In this document: piece by piece, positions 46,965 to 56,181 of the stretch
How positions within the stretch are numbered: the stretch's first letter is position 1
Layout: each line of letters starts with the position of its first letter
Assembly: GCF_001183985.1 (NCBI RefSeq)
Contig: NZ_LFZW01000001.1
Span: 338,206-402,205 of the forward strand
Reading direction: 5' to 3'
DNA from: Peribacillus loiseleuriae
GTDB lineage: Bacteria; Bacillota; Bacilli; Bacillales; DSM-1321
Length of the DNA stretch: 64,000 bases
The notes under the pieces: generated by a model
The model's input: the letters and a program-made list of their open reading frames with translations, nothing else
What the model was told of the DNA's origin: nothing
Databases searched by the model: none
Made by a program: the position numbers and the translations under genes

Positions 46965-48044
46965 ATGAGAGTAAAAAAACCACTTCTACTCGTAATGGCA
47001 TTCATGTTGGTTGCTAGTATCTTAGTAGGTTGTATGAATAATGATTCAACAAAAAAAGATACAGCAACAGACACAAAAGATGGAAAGAAATCTCTTATTG
47101 TTTATTCAAACTCTGTATCTGACGGACGTGGAGATTGGTTAACTAAAAAAGCTGCTGAAGCAGGCTTTGAACTTAAAATTGTAGAGGCAGGTGGTGGAGA
47201 TCTTTTAAACCGTTTAGTTTCTGAAAAGAACAATCCTTTAGGCGATGTCGTTTTTGGTTTAAATCAAATGAACTTTGAAACATTAAAGGCAAATGACATC
47301 CTTGTTCCGTATGAGCCAAAATGGACTGCAGAAATTCCCGAAGGTTCAAGTGATAAAGACAAGTTCTATTATCCACTTGTAGAACAAAGAATCATCATGA
47401 TTTATAACAAAGATGTGTATACAGAAGAAACAGCTCCTAAAGATTGGACAGACTTAATTGAAAATGAAGAATTTGAAGGGAAATACCATGTTCCAGGTAA
47501 TTTAGGTGGAGGCACAAACCGCTCTGTTATCTACGGAATGCTAATGAGGCATGTAGATAAAAATGGTGGCTTAGGTATATCGGAAGAAGGTTGGAAGGAA
47601 ATTAAAGCATTCTTTGACAATGGATATAAAACGCCAGAAGGTGAAGATGCTAACGCAAACCTTGCATCAGGAAAAGTGCCAATTTCATTCACGTATTCAA
47701 GCGGATTACCTGGTATCGAAGAGGAGTTTGGATTTGAAGCTGGAATCGTTTCACCGGAAGTTGGTGTACCGACTACAGTTGAGCAAGTAGGAATCATTAA
47801 TAAAAGGAAAGATCAAGATACGGCTGTAGCAGAAGAATTTATTAACTGGTTTGGTAGTGCAGAAGTTCAAGGTGCTTGGGCTGAACAATTTGGTTCTTTA
47901 CCAGTAAATACAAAAGCAGTTGCAAAAGCATCAGACAAAATGAAGCAAATTGGTGAAAACACAAAGATTCAAGATATGGATTATACGTTCATTTCTGAAC
48001 ATATTGACGATTGGGTAGAAAAAATTGAATTAGAAATTTTCTAA
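46965..48044 (+). CDS. ABC transporter substrate-binding lipoprotein (Fe3+/2-aminoethylphosphonate-type family)
   Basis: A 359-residue extracellular binding lipoprotein. The signal peptide ends in the lipobox ILVGC, with Cys23 as lipid anchor; a Lys/Asp-rich linker follows. The mature domain (about residues 45-350) begins LIVYSNSVSDGRGDWL and contains YNKDVYTEETAPKDWTDLIE, typical of type 2 periplasmic proteins of the iron/thiamine/phosphonate group. That group takes small anionic ligands, including phosphonates and sugar phosphates. The co-transcribed hydrolases suggest an organophosphate ligand. GGGTGA lies before the ATG. Confidence 0.9.
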   Translation: MRVKKPLLLVMAFMLVASILVGCMNNDSTKKDTATDTKDGKKSLIVYSNSVSDGRGDWLTKKAAEAGFELKIVEAGGGDLLNRLVSEKNNPLGDVVFGLNQMNFETLKANDILVPYEPKWTAEIPEGSSDKDKFYYPLVEQRIIMIYNKDVYTEETAPKDWTDLIENEEFEGKYHVPGNLGGGTNRSVIYGMLMRHVDKNGGLGISEEGWKEIKAFFDNGYKTPEGEDANANLASGKVPISFTYSSGLPGIEEEFGFEAGIVSPEVGVPTTVEQVGIINKRKDQDTAVAEEFINWFGSAEVQGAWAEQFGSLPVNTKAVAKASDKMKQIGENTKIQDMDYTFISEHIDDWVEKIELEIF

Positions 48045-48058
48045 TAAGAATTTGGAAG

Positions 48059-48135
48059 CGCCTTGATTAGCCCTTTTGGTTAATCAAGGCGGGACTGAGC
48101 GGATGAGTAGGCATCTTCCGTTCAGTCCTGCCTTG
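48059..48135 (+). other. Two mutually exclusive RNA hairpins between binding-protein and ATPase genes
   Basis: Hairpin A pairs CGCCTTGATTA (48059-48069) with TAATCAAGGCG (48081-48091), 11 perfect base pairs, plus three more inside (one a wobble). Hairpin B pairs 48085-48103 with 48117-48135, 19 pairs with only two G-U wobbles and a 13-nt loop. Bases 48085-48091 belong to both, so A and full-length B exclude each other. No T run follows B. It could stabilise the upstream mRNA, explaining the need for more binding protein than ATPase, or act as a switch. Confidence 0.8.
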
Positions 48136-48246
48136 TAGGTGGGCAGCTAAAAGTTATCAAACTTTCCTCAACCCTTATTAAGAAAACCTTATAAACTGTC
48201 GAACCATAAAGGATTTGGCGGTTTTCATTATGAAGGAGGATATCAC

Positions 48247-49260
48247 TTGATTACGTTTCAAGATATACAAGTAAAATTTGGTGATTTTGTTGCGATACAA
48301 AACTTAAATTTAAATATAAAAGAAGGCGAATTTTTCACGTTTTTAGGACCATCTGGTTGTGGGAAAACAACGACTTTAAGAACGTTAGTAGGATTTATTA
48401 CACCGACCAATGGGAAGATCATTGTCGATGGAGAAGATCTGACAAATACGCCCATTGAAAAAAGGCAAATTGGTATGGTATTTCAAAGCTATGCCTTATT
48501 CCCTACAATGACTGTGTATGAAAATATCGCTTTTGGGTTAAAAGTTCAAAAAAATAAAAAAGAAGAGATCAAAAAACGCGTTGAAGAAATAGCACGGGTT
48601 GTCGATTTAACGGATGAGCAACTTATAAAAAATGTCTCAGCATTATCAGGTGGACAGCAACAACGTGTGGCGATTGCACGGGCATTAGCACTTGCACCTA
48701 AGATCATCGTGTTAGATGAACCATTATCAAACTTAGATGCAAAGCTTCGCAAACAATTACGAAAAGAACTAAAAAAATTGCAACTTGAACAAGGGATTAC
48801 AACGGTTTATGTGACACATGACCAAGAAGAGGCCTTAACATTGTCAGATCGAGTAGCGGTTTTTAATAACGGTGTTGTTGAACATGTAGGTACACCAGAT
48901 GAAATTTACAATCAATCAAAAACAGAGTTTGTCTGTAATTTTATTGGTGATGCCAATGTAATTAGTCAGAAAATAATCGAAGAAATCGCTGGGAAAACGA
49001 ATATGAAAGTAGATCCTGCTAAGAAATATTATATTCGAACGGAAAAGATTAAAACGAAAGTATTAGAAAGTGATCAACATTCCGTTTCACTTCAGGCAAA
49101 GGTTATGTCAAAAGAATTCTATGGCACATACTCTCAATACAAATATGAAGTTATGGGAACTTCTCTTGCAAATATCGAAAAAGAAGATGGGGATTTTCAA
49201 TATTTAGAGGGCGACGATGTGACATTATTTATTAATCCCAAAGACATACTTCAATACTAG
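48247..49260 (+). CDS. ABC transporter ATP-binding protein (FbpC/PotA type)
   Basis: A 337-residue import ATPase. Walker A is FLGPSGCGKTTTLRTL (about residues 35-50), the Q-loop is in MVFQSYALFPTMTVYENI, the signature is LSGGQQQRVAIARALAL, and Walker B is IIVLDEPLSNLD. The switch His is in VTHDQEEAL. The last 100 residues are a regulatory OB-type (TOBE) domain, which often binds ligand or fixes dimerisation. It starts at TTG with a full AAGGAGG upstream. It pairs with the permease eight bases downstream. Confidence 0.93.
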   Translation: MITFQDIQVKFGDFVAIQNLNLNIKEGEFFTFLGPSGCGKTTTLRTLVGFITPTNGKIIVDGEDLTNTPIEKRQIGMVFQSYALFPTMTVYENIAFGLKVQKNKKEEIKKRVEEIARVVDLTDEQLIKNVSALSGGQQQRVAIARALALAPKIIVLDEPLSNLDAKLRKQLRKELKKLQLEQGITTVYVTHDQEEALTLSDRVAVFNNGVVEHVGTPDEIYNQSKTEFVCNFIGDANVISQKIIEEIAGKTNMKVDPAKKYYIRTEKIKTKVLESDQHSVSLQAKVMSKEFYGTYSQYKYEVMGTSLANIEKEDGDFQYLEGDDVTLFINPKDILQY

Positions 49261-49267
49261 GAGAATC

Positions 49268-50986
49268 ATGATGAAGAAATTTATAAACGTTCATGTTCAT
49301 AATAAAATCTATCTTTGGCTTGTTGGAATTATCCTTACATGGTTTATTGCAGCATTTCTTGTTCTCCCAAATGTAAATATTCTTTATACGACATTTTTTG
49401 CAGATGGAGCCTTTTCATTAGAGCCTTTTCAAAAATTAATATCATCTAAAAGAGCGATGAACAGTTTACTGAATAGCTTTATTTTAGGGATAACACTAGT
49501 CATCACTGTAAACATTACCGGAGTTTTCTTAGTTTTAGTCACAGATTACTTTGCCATCAAAGGAGCAAAGATCTTGAGACTTGTTTATTTTACGACGATG
49601 ATCTACGGCGGACTTATCTTAGTATCGGGCTATCAATTTATCTATGGGAATTCAGGATTTTTAACGACAGCCTTAGTGAAAATCTTTCCGACGATGAATC
49701 CGGATTGGTTTGTCGGTTACCCAGCAGTTGTGTTTGTCATGACCTTTGCTTGTACAACGAATCATATCATTTTTCTGTCGAATGCAATAAAAAGTATTGA
49801 TTATCAAATCGTTGAAGCAGCCAAAAATATGGGGGCTTCGCCTTGGCAAATTCTCATCAAAGTTGTTTTACCTGTGTTAAGACCTGTATTAACGACATTA
49901 TCCGTATTGTTATTTGCCTCAGGACTCGGTGCGATGTCTGCGCCGTTGATTGTAGGCGGGAAAGACTTTCAAACTATTAGCCCAATGATTCTAACATTTG
50001 CTAATAGTATGAGTTCAAGAGATCTTGCCGCATTGTTAGCCATATTTTTAGGTGTTTCACAAATTGCGTTACTTTACTTTATTACGAGAGCTGAGAAAAA
50101 AGGCTTTTATATGTCAGTTTCAAAAGTAAAAACAAGAATTGAGAAGCAAAAAATTGAAAATAAGGCTACCAACTTTATTGTTCACTTTTTTGCCTATGTT
50201 CTATTTGCCATCTATGTGCTGCCGATAATGACTGTCATTATTTTTTCATTTACCGATACGTATAGCATCAGTACGGGTACACTTTCATGGGAGCACTTTA
50301 CATTAGATAATTACATCAAGATTCTAACGGATGCTTCATCATATGAACCATTCGTGATAAGTATCATTTATTCTGGGTTAACGGCAATTATTGTTGTAGC
50401 TGCCATGTTATTTATCGCACGAATTATTCACAAATATAACAATAAATTAACAACTTCGTTAGAGTATTCATTCCATATACCTTGGCTAATCCCAGGTATA
50501 CTAATGGCTTTAGGTTTAATTATCACCTACGATAAACCGATGCCCATTTTAGGAAATATTGTTCTAACAGGGACATTAAGCTTATTGTTGATCGCTTATG
50601 TGATTGAAAAAATCCCATTTACCTTGAGGATCCTAAAAGCAGCTTACTATTCATTCGATAGCTCGCTCGAGGATGCAGCAAAAAATCTAGGTGCAGGTTC
50701 ATTCTATACATTCGTTAGAGTCATCCTGCCAATCGTTTTACCGACAACGTTAGCGATACTCGCATTAAACTTTAATAGTCTATTAGCTGATTATGATTTA
50801 ACGGTATTTTTGTATCATCCATTATATCAACCGCTTGGTATTGTGATTCGGAATAATACCGATCCAACCGCATCGATCGATGCAAAAGCGATGAACTTTG
50901 TGTACTCAGTTATTTTAATGGCCATATCTGCAGTTGTTATTTATTTTATTTATGGTAGAGGAAGTAAGAAGAAAAATATTTTATAA
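49268..50986 (+). CDS. ABC transporter permease, double (FbpB) type
   Basis: A 572-residue permease with about twelve membrane helices. It is two fused half-permeases, as in FbpB of iron and phosphonate importers. Each half has an EAA-type loop that contacts the ATPase: EAAKNMGASPWQILIKVVLP (about residues 182-201) and EDAAKNLGAGSFYTFVRVIL (about 470-489). A single gene therefore supplies the whole channel, so one binding protein, one ATPase and this protein complete an importer. Confidence 0.92.
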   Translation: MMKKFINVHVHNKIYLWLVGIILTWFIAAFLVLPNVNILYTTFFADGAFSLEPFQKLISSKRAMNSLLNSFILGITLVITVNITGVFLVLVTDYFAIKGAKILRLVYFTTMIYGGLILVSGYQFIYGNSGFLTTALVKIFPTMNPDWFVGYPAVVFVMTFACTTNHIIFLSNAIKSIDYQIVEAAKNMGASPWQILIKVVLPVLRPVLTTLSVLLFASGLGAMSAPLIVGGKDFQTISPMILTFANSMSSRDLAALLAIFLGVSQIALLYFITRAEKKGFYMSVSKVKTRIEKQKIENKATNFIVHFFAYVLFAIYVLPIMTVIIFSFTDTYSISTGTLSWEHFTLDNYIKILTDASSYEPFVISIIYSGLTAIIVVAAMLFIARIIHKYNNKLTTSLEYSFHIPWLIPGILMALGLIITYDKPMPILGNIVLTGTLSLLLIAYVIEKIPFTLRILKAAYYSFDSSLEDAAKNLGAGSFYTFVRVILPIVLPTTLAILALNFNSLLADYDLTVFLYHPLYQPLGIVIRNNTDPTASIDAKAMNFVYSVILMAISAVVIYFIYGRGSKKKNIL

Positions 50987-50998
50987 AAGAGGTTTAAT

Positions 50999-51829
50999 AT
51001 GAATTTAATAAAAGAAAAATTAGAAATCCACCCATTTTTAATCGCTGTCCATCGAGGAAGTAGTATGGGGAATATTGTTGAAAATACGATTCCTGCCTTT
51101 CATGCGGCCGTTCAATCAAAAGCAGATATGCTAGAAATTGATCTTATTCGTTCGACAGATGGAAAGTTTTATATTTTTCATGACGGGAATGAAAATAGGC
51201 TTTTAGGGCAAGATCATAACATAAAAACGATGGGTTCAACCGAAATTGACGCACTCAATTATCGAAATAATATTGGTCATAGTGTAAATTTTAAAGTTGA
51301 GAAATTAGAAAATGTGTTGAATACATTTAAAGGAAACATTCTTATCAATCTTGATCGTTCTTGGGAATATTGGGAAACACTCCTACCTTTCCTTGATCAA
51401 TTTGACATGGAAGATCAAATTCTCTTAAAATCACCAGTTCAAAAGAGCTATTTGGATATTTTGAATGCCCATCCTGTGAAATATTCATATATGCCAATCA
51501 TTAAAAAGTTGCCAGAAATCGAAGAGGCTGAAGCCTATCAAAATATTAACCTTGTTGCCATGGAGATCATTGCAGAGGATGTGGAAAGTCCATTCTTCCA
51601 GGATAAAACGATTAAAAGCATCAAAGATAAAGGTTTATTCATATGGATCAATGCGATTAAACTTGATGAGGAAATCATTTTATTTGCAAAATTTGATGAT
51701 GATGCTTCAATTATAAAAGGCCCAGAACACGGTTGGCAAAAGCTTATAGAAAAAGGTGCAGACATTATCCAAACAGATTGGCCAAACCATTTAAATAACT
51801 ATAGACAAAAACTTAAGCTTACTAAATAA
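50999..51829 (+). CDS. Glycerophosphodiester phosphodiesterase family protein
   Basis: A 276-residue TIM-barrel enzyme of the GDPD family, which splits glycerophosphodiesters into glycerol-3-phosphate and an alcohol. The catalytic set is complete: HRG (His18, Arg19), ENT (28-30), E-x-D (Glu46, Asp48) and HDG (His61). No signal peptide is present, so it should act in the cytosol on an imported substrate. AGAGG is before the ATG; it lies 12 nt after the permease and is plainly in the same operon. Confidence 0.93.
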   Translation: MNLIKEKLEIHPFLIAVHRGSSMGNIVENTIPAFHAAVQSKADMLEIDLIRSTDGKFYIFHDGNENRLLGQDHNIKTMGSTEIDALNYRNNIGHSVNFKVEKLENVLNTFKGNILINLDRSWEYWETLLPFLDQFDMEDQILLKSPVQKSYLDILNAHPVKYSYMPIIKKLPEIEEAEAYQNINLVAMEIIAEDVESPFFQDKTIKSIKDKGLFIWINAIKLDEEIILFAKFDDDASIIKGPEHGWQKLIEKGADIIQTDWPNHLNNYRQKLKLTK

Positions 51830-51866
51830 TAGTAAGCTTTTTAAGCATAGGAAAAGAGGAGAAAAT

Positions 51867-52649
51867 ATGGAGAACTTACAAATCATTCATACTCAAATTG
51901 TAGAATGGTTAAACGAAATTGTTCCAATTATTAAAGGTTCTTTATCAGAAGAATTAATAATTGAAACAAAATTAAATCGAAAAGATCTAGTGACGAATAT
52001 CGATAAAAAAGTTCAAGATTTTCTTGTTCAAAAAATTAAGGGAACATATCCGGCACACATAATTGTTGGGGAAGAATCTCCAGAATTAAAAATAAGAGAT
52101 AAAAGAGAGCATGTTTGGATCATTGATCCGATTGATGGTACCGCAAACTTTGTAAAACAACAAGACCATTTTTGTATTTTAATTGCTTACTATGAAAATG
52201 ATATCGGTAAGTTAGGTTATATTTTTGATGTGATGAATGACGATTTATATTATGCCATTGAAAATAAAGGGGCATTTGTTAATGATGAAAAATTACCAAT
52301 TCAAAAAGAGGTTACTTTACAAGAAGGGCTGATTTCGGCAGATGTCAGAGATTGGGCTGGGAAGGAGTGCTTTGGACGGTTGGCTGAGGAATCCTTTGGT
52401 ATTCGTTACTTTGGCTGCGGAGGCATTGATAGTATTCATGTCATTACCGGTAAGTTTGTTGCATTTGCTACGTCAAAATCTGGACCTTGGGATTTAGCGG
52501 CCCAACTTGTTTTTGCAAAAGAATTAGGCTTGAAAGCTTCTCACTTTGATGGTCGAAAATTACATTATTTAGATCGTGGCGATTGGGTTCTTTCCAATAA
52601 AGGGGCCTATGATGATCTTATAAATATTCTAAAAGGCTGGAATTGTTAA
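51867..52649 (+). CDS. Inositol-monophosphatase family phosphatase
   Basis: A 260-residue phosphatase of the inositol monophosphatase / FBPase / CysQ superfamily, Mg-dependent. The metal-binding motif GEE (68-70) and DPIDGT (87-92) are present, and the C-terminal GPWDLAAQLVFAKELG is the second family signature. It acts on phosphate monoesters of inositol, sugars or nucleotides. Downstream of a GDPD it could dephosphorylate the released product or a related phosphate; this is inference. AAGAGGAG precedes the ATG. Confidence 0.9.
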   Translation: MENLQIIHTQIVEWLNEIVPIIKGSLSEELIIETKLNRKDLVTNIDKKVQDFLVQKIKGTYPAHIIVGEESPELKIRDKREHVWIIDPIDGTANFVKQQDHFCILIAYYENDIGKLGYIFDVMNDDLYYAIENKGAFVNDEKLPIQKEVTLQEGLISADVRDWAGKECFGRLAEESFGIRYFGCGGIDSIHVITGKFVAFATSKSGPWDLAAQLVFAKELGLKASHFDGRKLHYLDRGDWVLSNKGAYDDLINILKGWNC

Positions 52650-52745
52650 TTATATATATAGTTTTATTGAAAATGACTAATGAAATAAGGATATTTGTTA
52701 AAATTGGAAGAACTTTATTGTTCTTTTAGGAGTGAAAAAAACAGG

Positions 52746-54920
52746 ATGGTAACAATTTTAGATATTGCGAAAGCAGCTGGTGTCTCACACGGGACTGTTT
52801 CCAATGTGTTGAATGGCAAAGGGAATGTTAGTTCTAAAAAAATGGAGCGTGTTCTGAGAGCAGCAGAAGAATTAGGTTATAATCTCAACAAAAATGCGAA
52901 GTTACTACGTTCAGGTGATAGCCAAACAATTATTATGATTTTACCAACTCTTGCTTTAGATGAATATGCCACATTTTACGAGAGTTCATTAAAAGAGGCG
53001 ACTGCAAGAGGGTATCATGTGAATTTGTATTGTACCTATGATAACCCAATAAAAGAATTAGAAATTATTAAAGAAATCATCAAAGAGAGACCTTCAGGAA
53101 TTATTACAGTTTCATCTTTAGAGGATGCTAATGAATACTATAATCAACTTACAATAAATAAAAGCGATATTATTTTTATTAATCGTCATGTCGAGAATGC
53201 CTTAGAGTATATCTCTTTTGATTTCAAACAAGTTGGCGTGGACATGGCAAATTATTTGAATCATTTTAATAAGAAGACAATTGGTGTTTTTACGGATGAA
53301 GCTAAATATTCGAATGAAAGTGACTTTATTTCATCATTTTTAAATCAAGTAAACAATAAAAATATCGTGATTTCGCAGTCAAATATGGCCCACGAATATG
53401 AAAATGCATTCAATATGATTCAAAATACGTCATTCGATTTCATCATTACGACAAATGTATCAAAAGCAGTAAAGCTACTTAAGGCTTATCATTATGGGTC
53501 ATCGAAACCTTTACCTAAAATGATTGCAATGGCACCCTTCAAAAATACGTATAGCAATGAAACACTCTATTATTTTCAGGATTATGGCTATTTAGGTGAA
53601 AGTGTGGTTAAGAAAATTATACTTAATATTCATTTGAAAAATAAGAGCCATGCAAAAATTTATCATAATATTGGTTTTTTAAATAAGCATTTGAATTATA
53701 GTAAATTTGATTCACAAATGAACATTTTAACAATTGAATCACCAACGACTGAAGCTTTAAAGAAAATAGTCCCACACTTTGAAAAAAACACAAATATACA
53801 TGTCAATTTAGTAATAAAAAAGACGAGTGAAATTTTTGAAATTATTAAAGACGATGAAGCATGGAAAAACTATGACATTATTCGTTTAGACGTTGTGGGG
53901 CTATCTTGGTACGGTCAGAAAATCTATAAGAATTTACAAGGACTAAATCATAACATGGATCGTGTGTTAGAAAATATCCCGTATTTTTTAAAAGACTACT
54001 ATGCGAATATTAATGACGTGACCTATGCTCTACCATTTGATATTAGTATTCAAATGCTATTTTACCGAAAAGATATTTTTGAAAATGAAATTATGAAACG
54101 AAAATATTTTGAGAAAACGAAATCAGAATTAAAAATACCAACGAATTTTAATACGTATAATGAAATTCTGAAATTCATAAATGAAAGTGATTTTGATTTA
54201 GTAAAAGAATTAAACGGGGCATCGATGATTACTGGGAATGCGGGGACGATAGCTACTGAGTATTTACTTAGGTATTATTCGCTTAAAGGAGCACTTTTAA
54301 ATAATTCAGAAATAAAACTAGATGAGAATATTGCGAAAGATGCAATGAAACTGCTACATGAAAGTTACCGAAATTCAAATGTTGTGGATACAAATTGGTG
54401 GGGAGAAGAAGTAAAATCCTTTGTAGACGGAAAATCGGCAATGGTCATGGGATTTATGAACCACTTATCCGTTGTGTCCCAAAGTAATATTAAAGATTCA
54501 ATTGGTATTGCAAATGTACCAGGAGATACTCCTTTATTAGGTGGAGGTATTTTAGGAATTACAAAAAATACGAACAAAATAAATGAAAGTATTGAATTTT
54601 TGAATTGGTTAAATAGTAATGAAATTTCAGAGCAAATTACATTACTTGGAGGAAATACAGCAACGTATTTCCTATCGAATAGTTCCGTCGTACAAACAAT
54701 GTATCCTTGGTTAAACAAAGCTAAAAAGACAATTATGAATGGAAAACGAGAAAGTGCGTTTGAAAATGGACAAAGTATCGATTTAAAACAAGCTGAAGAA
54801 GTGATTGGTAAATACATGCTGCAATTACTGGAAGAAGAGCAACCTGACTATGATCAATACGCAGTGAAAATAAATGAAGAACTTGAGAAGGAACAGGAAA
54901 ATTTAGTAACTCAACATTAA
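52746..54920 (+). CDS. LacI-type regulator fused to an extracellular-type solute-binding domain
   Basis: A 724-residue protein. It starts with a LacI helix-turn-helix (residues 1-about 55, TILDIAKAAGVSHGTVSNVL). A LacI-type periplasmic-binding-like domain follows (about 60-300; IIMILPTLALDEYATFYESS, IFINRHVENALEYISFDF). Residues from about 320 to 700 resemble a type 2 binding protein (SBP_bac_1 kind; ALPFDISIQMLFYRKDIFE and FVDGKSAMVMGFMNHLSV). No signal peptide is present, so the whole protein is cytosolic. The start is placed at the ATG at 52746, with TAGGAGTG about 12 bases upstream; a TTG at 52695 is also possible. It is last in the ABC/GDPD/phosphatase operon. Confidence 0.85.
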   Translation: MVTILDIAKAAGVSHGTVSNVLNGKGNVSSKKMERVLRAAEELGYNLNKNAKLLRSGDSQTIIMILPTLALDEYATFYESSLKEATARGYHVNLYCTYDNPIKELEIIKEIIKERPSGIITVSSLEDANEYYNQLTINKSDIIFINRHVENALEYISFDFKQVGVDMANYLNHFNKKTIGVFTDEAKYSNESDFISSFLNQVNNKNIVISQSNMAHEYENAFNMIQNTSFDFIITTNVSKAVKLLKAYHYGSSKPLPKMIAMAPFKNTYSNETLYYFQDYGYLGESVVKKIILNIHLKNKSHAKIYHNIGFLNKHLNYSKFDSQMNILTIESPTTEALKKIVPHFEKNTNIHVNLVIKKTSEIFEIIKDDEAWKNYDIIRLDVVGLSWYGQKIYKNLQGLNHNMDRVLENIPYFLKDYYANINDVTYALPFDISIQMLFYRKDIFENEIMKRKYFEKTKSELKIPTNFNTYNEILKFINESDFDLVKELNGASMITGNAGTIATEYLLRYYSLKGALLNNSEIKLDENIAKDAMKLLHESYRNSNVVDTNWWGEEVKSFVDGKSAMVMGFMNHLSVVSQSNIKDSIGIANVPGDTPLLGGGILGITKNTNKINESIEFLNWLNSNEISEQITLLGGNTATYFLSNSSVVQTMYPWLNKAKKTIMNGKRESAFENGQSIDLKQAEEVIGKYMLQLLEEEQPDYDQYAVKINEELEKEQENLVTQH

Positions 54921-54950
54921 AATAGCTTGTACGTATTAGCAACAATGAAG

Positions 54951-54977
54951 AGGATGAATCACATAAGTCATCCTTTT
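54951..54977 (+). terminator. Possible terminator after the LacI-SBP regulator gene
   Basis: AGGATGA (54951-54957) pairs with TCATCCT (54968-54974), followed by TTT only. Weak. Confidence 0.5.
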
Positions 54978-54996
54978 GGACGTAGTTTCAATGTTT

Positions 54997-55045
54997 AACT
55001 CCAGCGCCTGATCACTCCGAGGTCATCGTGTCTTATTTCTGACCA
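54997..55045. repeat. Fragment of the Bacillus-type intergenic repeat, copy 3
   Basis: CTCCAGCGCCTGATC, ACTCCGAGGTCAT and TCTTAT follow the left-half order of the repeat at 13472-13654 (CTAGC-CAGCGCC then GAGGTCATAAG), but much of the middle is missing. Confidence 0.5.
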
Positions 55046-55326
55046 TAGGGTACATTTTAATTGATGGATAGGGATTTTTTATCGAGCATGCTGTTAGGAA
55101 AAGTTCCTCGTTATGAAGGTAATACGGGAAACCAACTGCGGCCATAGGATGGAACTATCATTTTACCTCTGTTATCCCGCAACTTATTTAAGCTATATTT
55201 TAACAAATAGGCAACGTTCCTCTGATTTTCGATTTAGTTTGAAAATGAAATCGTGAGAAAACGAGAGAAAATAAACGAAAACATCTCTTTAAGTGGGATT
55301 CTGGAATCATACGGTTTATCTGTTTC
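55046..55326. other. Intergenic stretch before the acetate transporter gene
   Basis: No supported gene and no further strong structures are seen in this part of the 480-nt gap. Confidence 0.55.
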
Positions 55327-55371
55327 ATCGGAAAAACCAGTATTGACACTCTTTGTCTTTTCCGATACATT
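55327..55371 (+). promoter_or_regulatory. Promoter with overlapping inverted repeat before the acetate transporter
   Basis: TTGACA (55343-55348), a 17-nt spacer and TACATT (55366-55371). ATCGGAAAA (55327-55335) and its exact reverse complement TTTTCCGAT (55358-55366) flank the -35 and touch the -10. This is a good operator candidate for a repressor. Confidence 0.7.
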
Positions 55372-55400
55372 ACATAAGTATGTTTTTTAAGGAGGAAATA

Positions 55401-56018
55401 ATGGGTACTCAGAATCACACACAAGTAAAAATAACAACAGCAGATCCATCCGCGTTAGGCTTATTCGGTCTTGCGATGGTAACATTTGTAGCATCATCAC
55501 AAAAACTAGGCTTAACAGAGGGACTTTCTTATCTCTTGCCGTGGGTATTTTTCCTAGGCGGTCTAGCTCAAGTTTATGCCTCAATTCTAGATGCAAAGCA
55601 TAACAATATATTTGGAACAACTGCATTTGGAGCATTCGGACTATTTTGGTTTGGTGTTGGAACAACATGGATGATTCAGTTAGGCTTTTTCGGTGAAAAA
55701 CTTGCTGCAAATGGCGATCCAAAACAACTTGGTTTTGCATTTATTGGCTATTTGATTTTCAGTCTCTTTATGACGATTGGGGCCATGGAAACACATAAAG
55801 TTTTGTTCTTTATTTTCGTCTTTATTGATATCCTATTTATTGGATTATCTTTAAGTTCATTTAATATTATGTACGATGTAACTCATATGATTGCTGCAGT
55901 AGCAGAAATGTGCATCGCTTTGTTATCTTTCTATGGTTCAGCAGCGAACGTGTTAAACACACACTTCGGACAAGTTGTGCTACCGATAGGAAAACCGTTC
56001 GGGATTTTTAAAAAATAA
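55401..56018 (+). CDS. Acetate uptake transporter family protein (GPR1/FUN34/YaaH, SatP type)
   Basis: A 205-residue membrane protein with six hydrophobic helices. Near the start ADPSALGLFGLAMVTF corresponds to the NPAPLGL family motif. Relatives move acetate or succinate with protons or form channels. I start at the ATG at 55401 because GGAGG lies nine bases upstream; the frame is open for 16 further codons, but without a signal. It stands alone, with its own promoter and terminator. Confidence 0.9.
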   Translation: MGTQNHTQVKITTADPSALGLFGLAMVTFVASSQKLGLTEGLSYLLPWVFFLGGLAQVYASILDAKHNNIFGTTAFGAFGLFWFGVGTTWMIQLGFFGEKLAANGDPKQLGFAFIGYLIFSLFMTIGAMETHKVLFFIFVFIDILFIGLSLSSFNIMYDVTHMIAAVAEMCIALLSFYGSAANVLNTHFGQVVLPIGKPFGIFKK

Positions 56019-56057
56019 TATTGTCTAGAGTGGACGAAAAAGGTCTACCATCAATGA

Positions 56058-56101
56058 AGAAAGGTGAGTATCTACTATTAAGTAGTGTCTCACCTTTTTT
56101 A
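56058..56101 (+). terminator. Terminator after the acetate transporter gene
   Basis: AAAGGTGAG (56060-56068) pairs with CTCACCTTT (56089-56097), with an inner CTACT/AGTAG stem, followed by TTTTTT. Confidence 0.85.
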
Positions 56102-56181
56102 TTTTCCTCCAGTTAATAGGCAGTAAAATCTCCTCCCCAAATCGCTTTTATCCCGCACTTTTGTGAATATAGTTCTTACAA

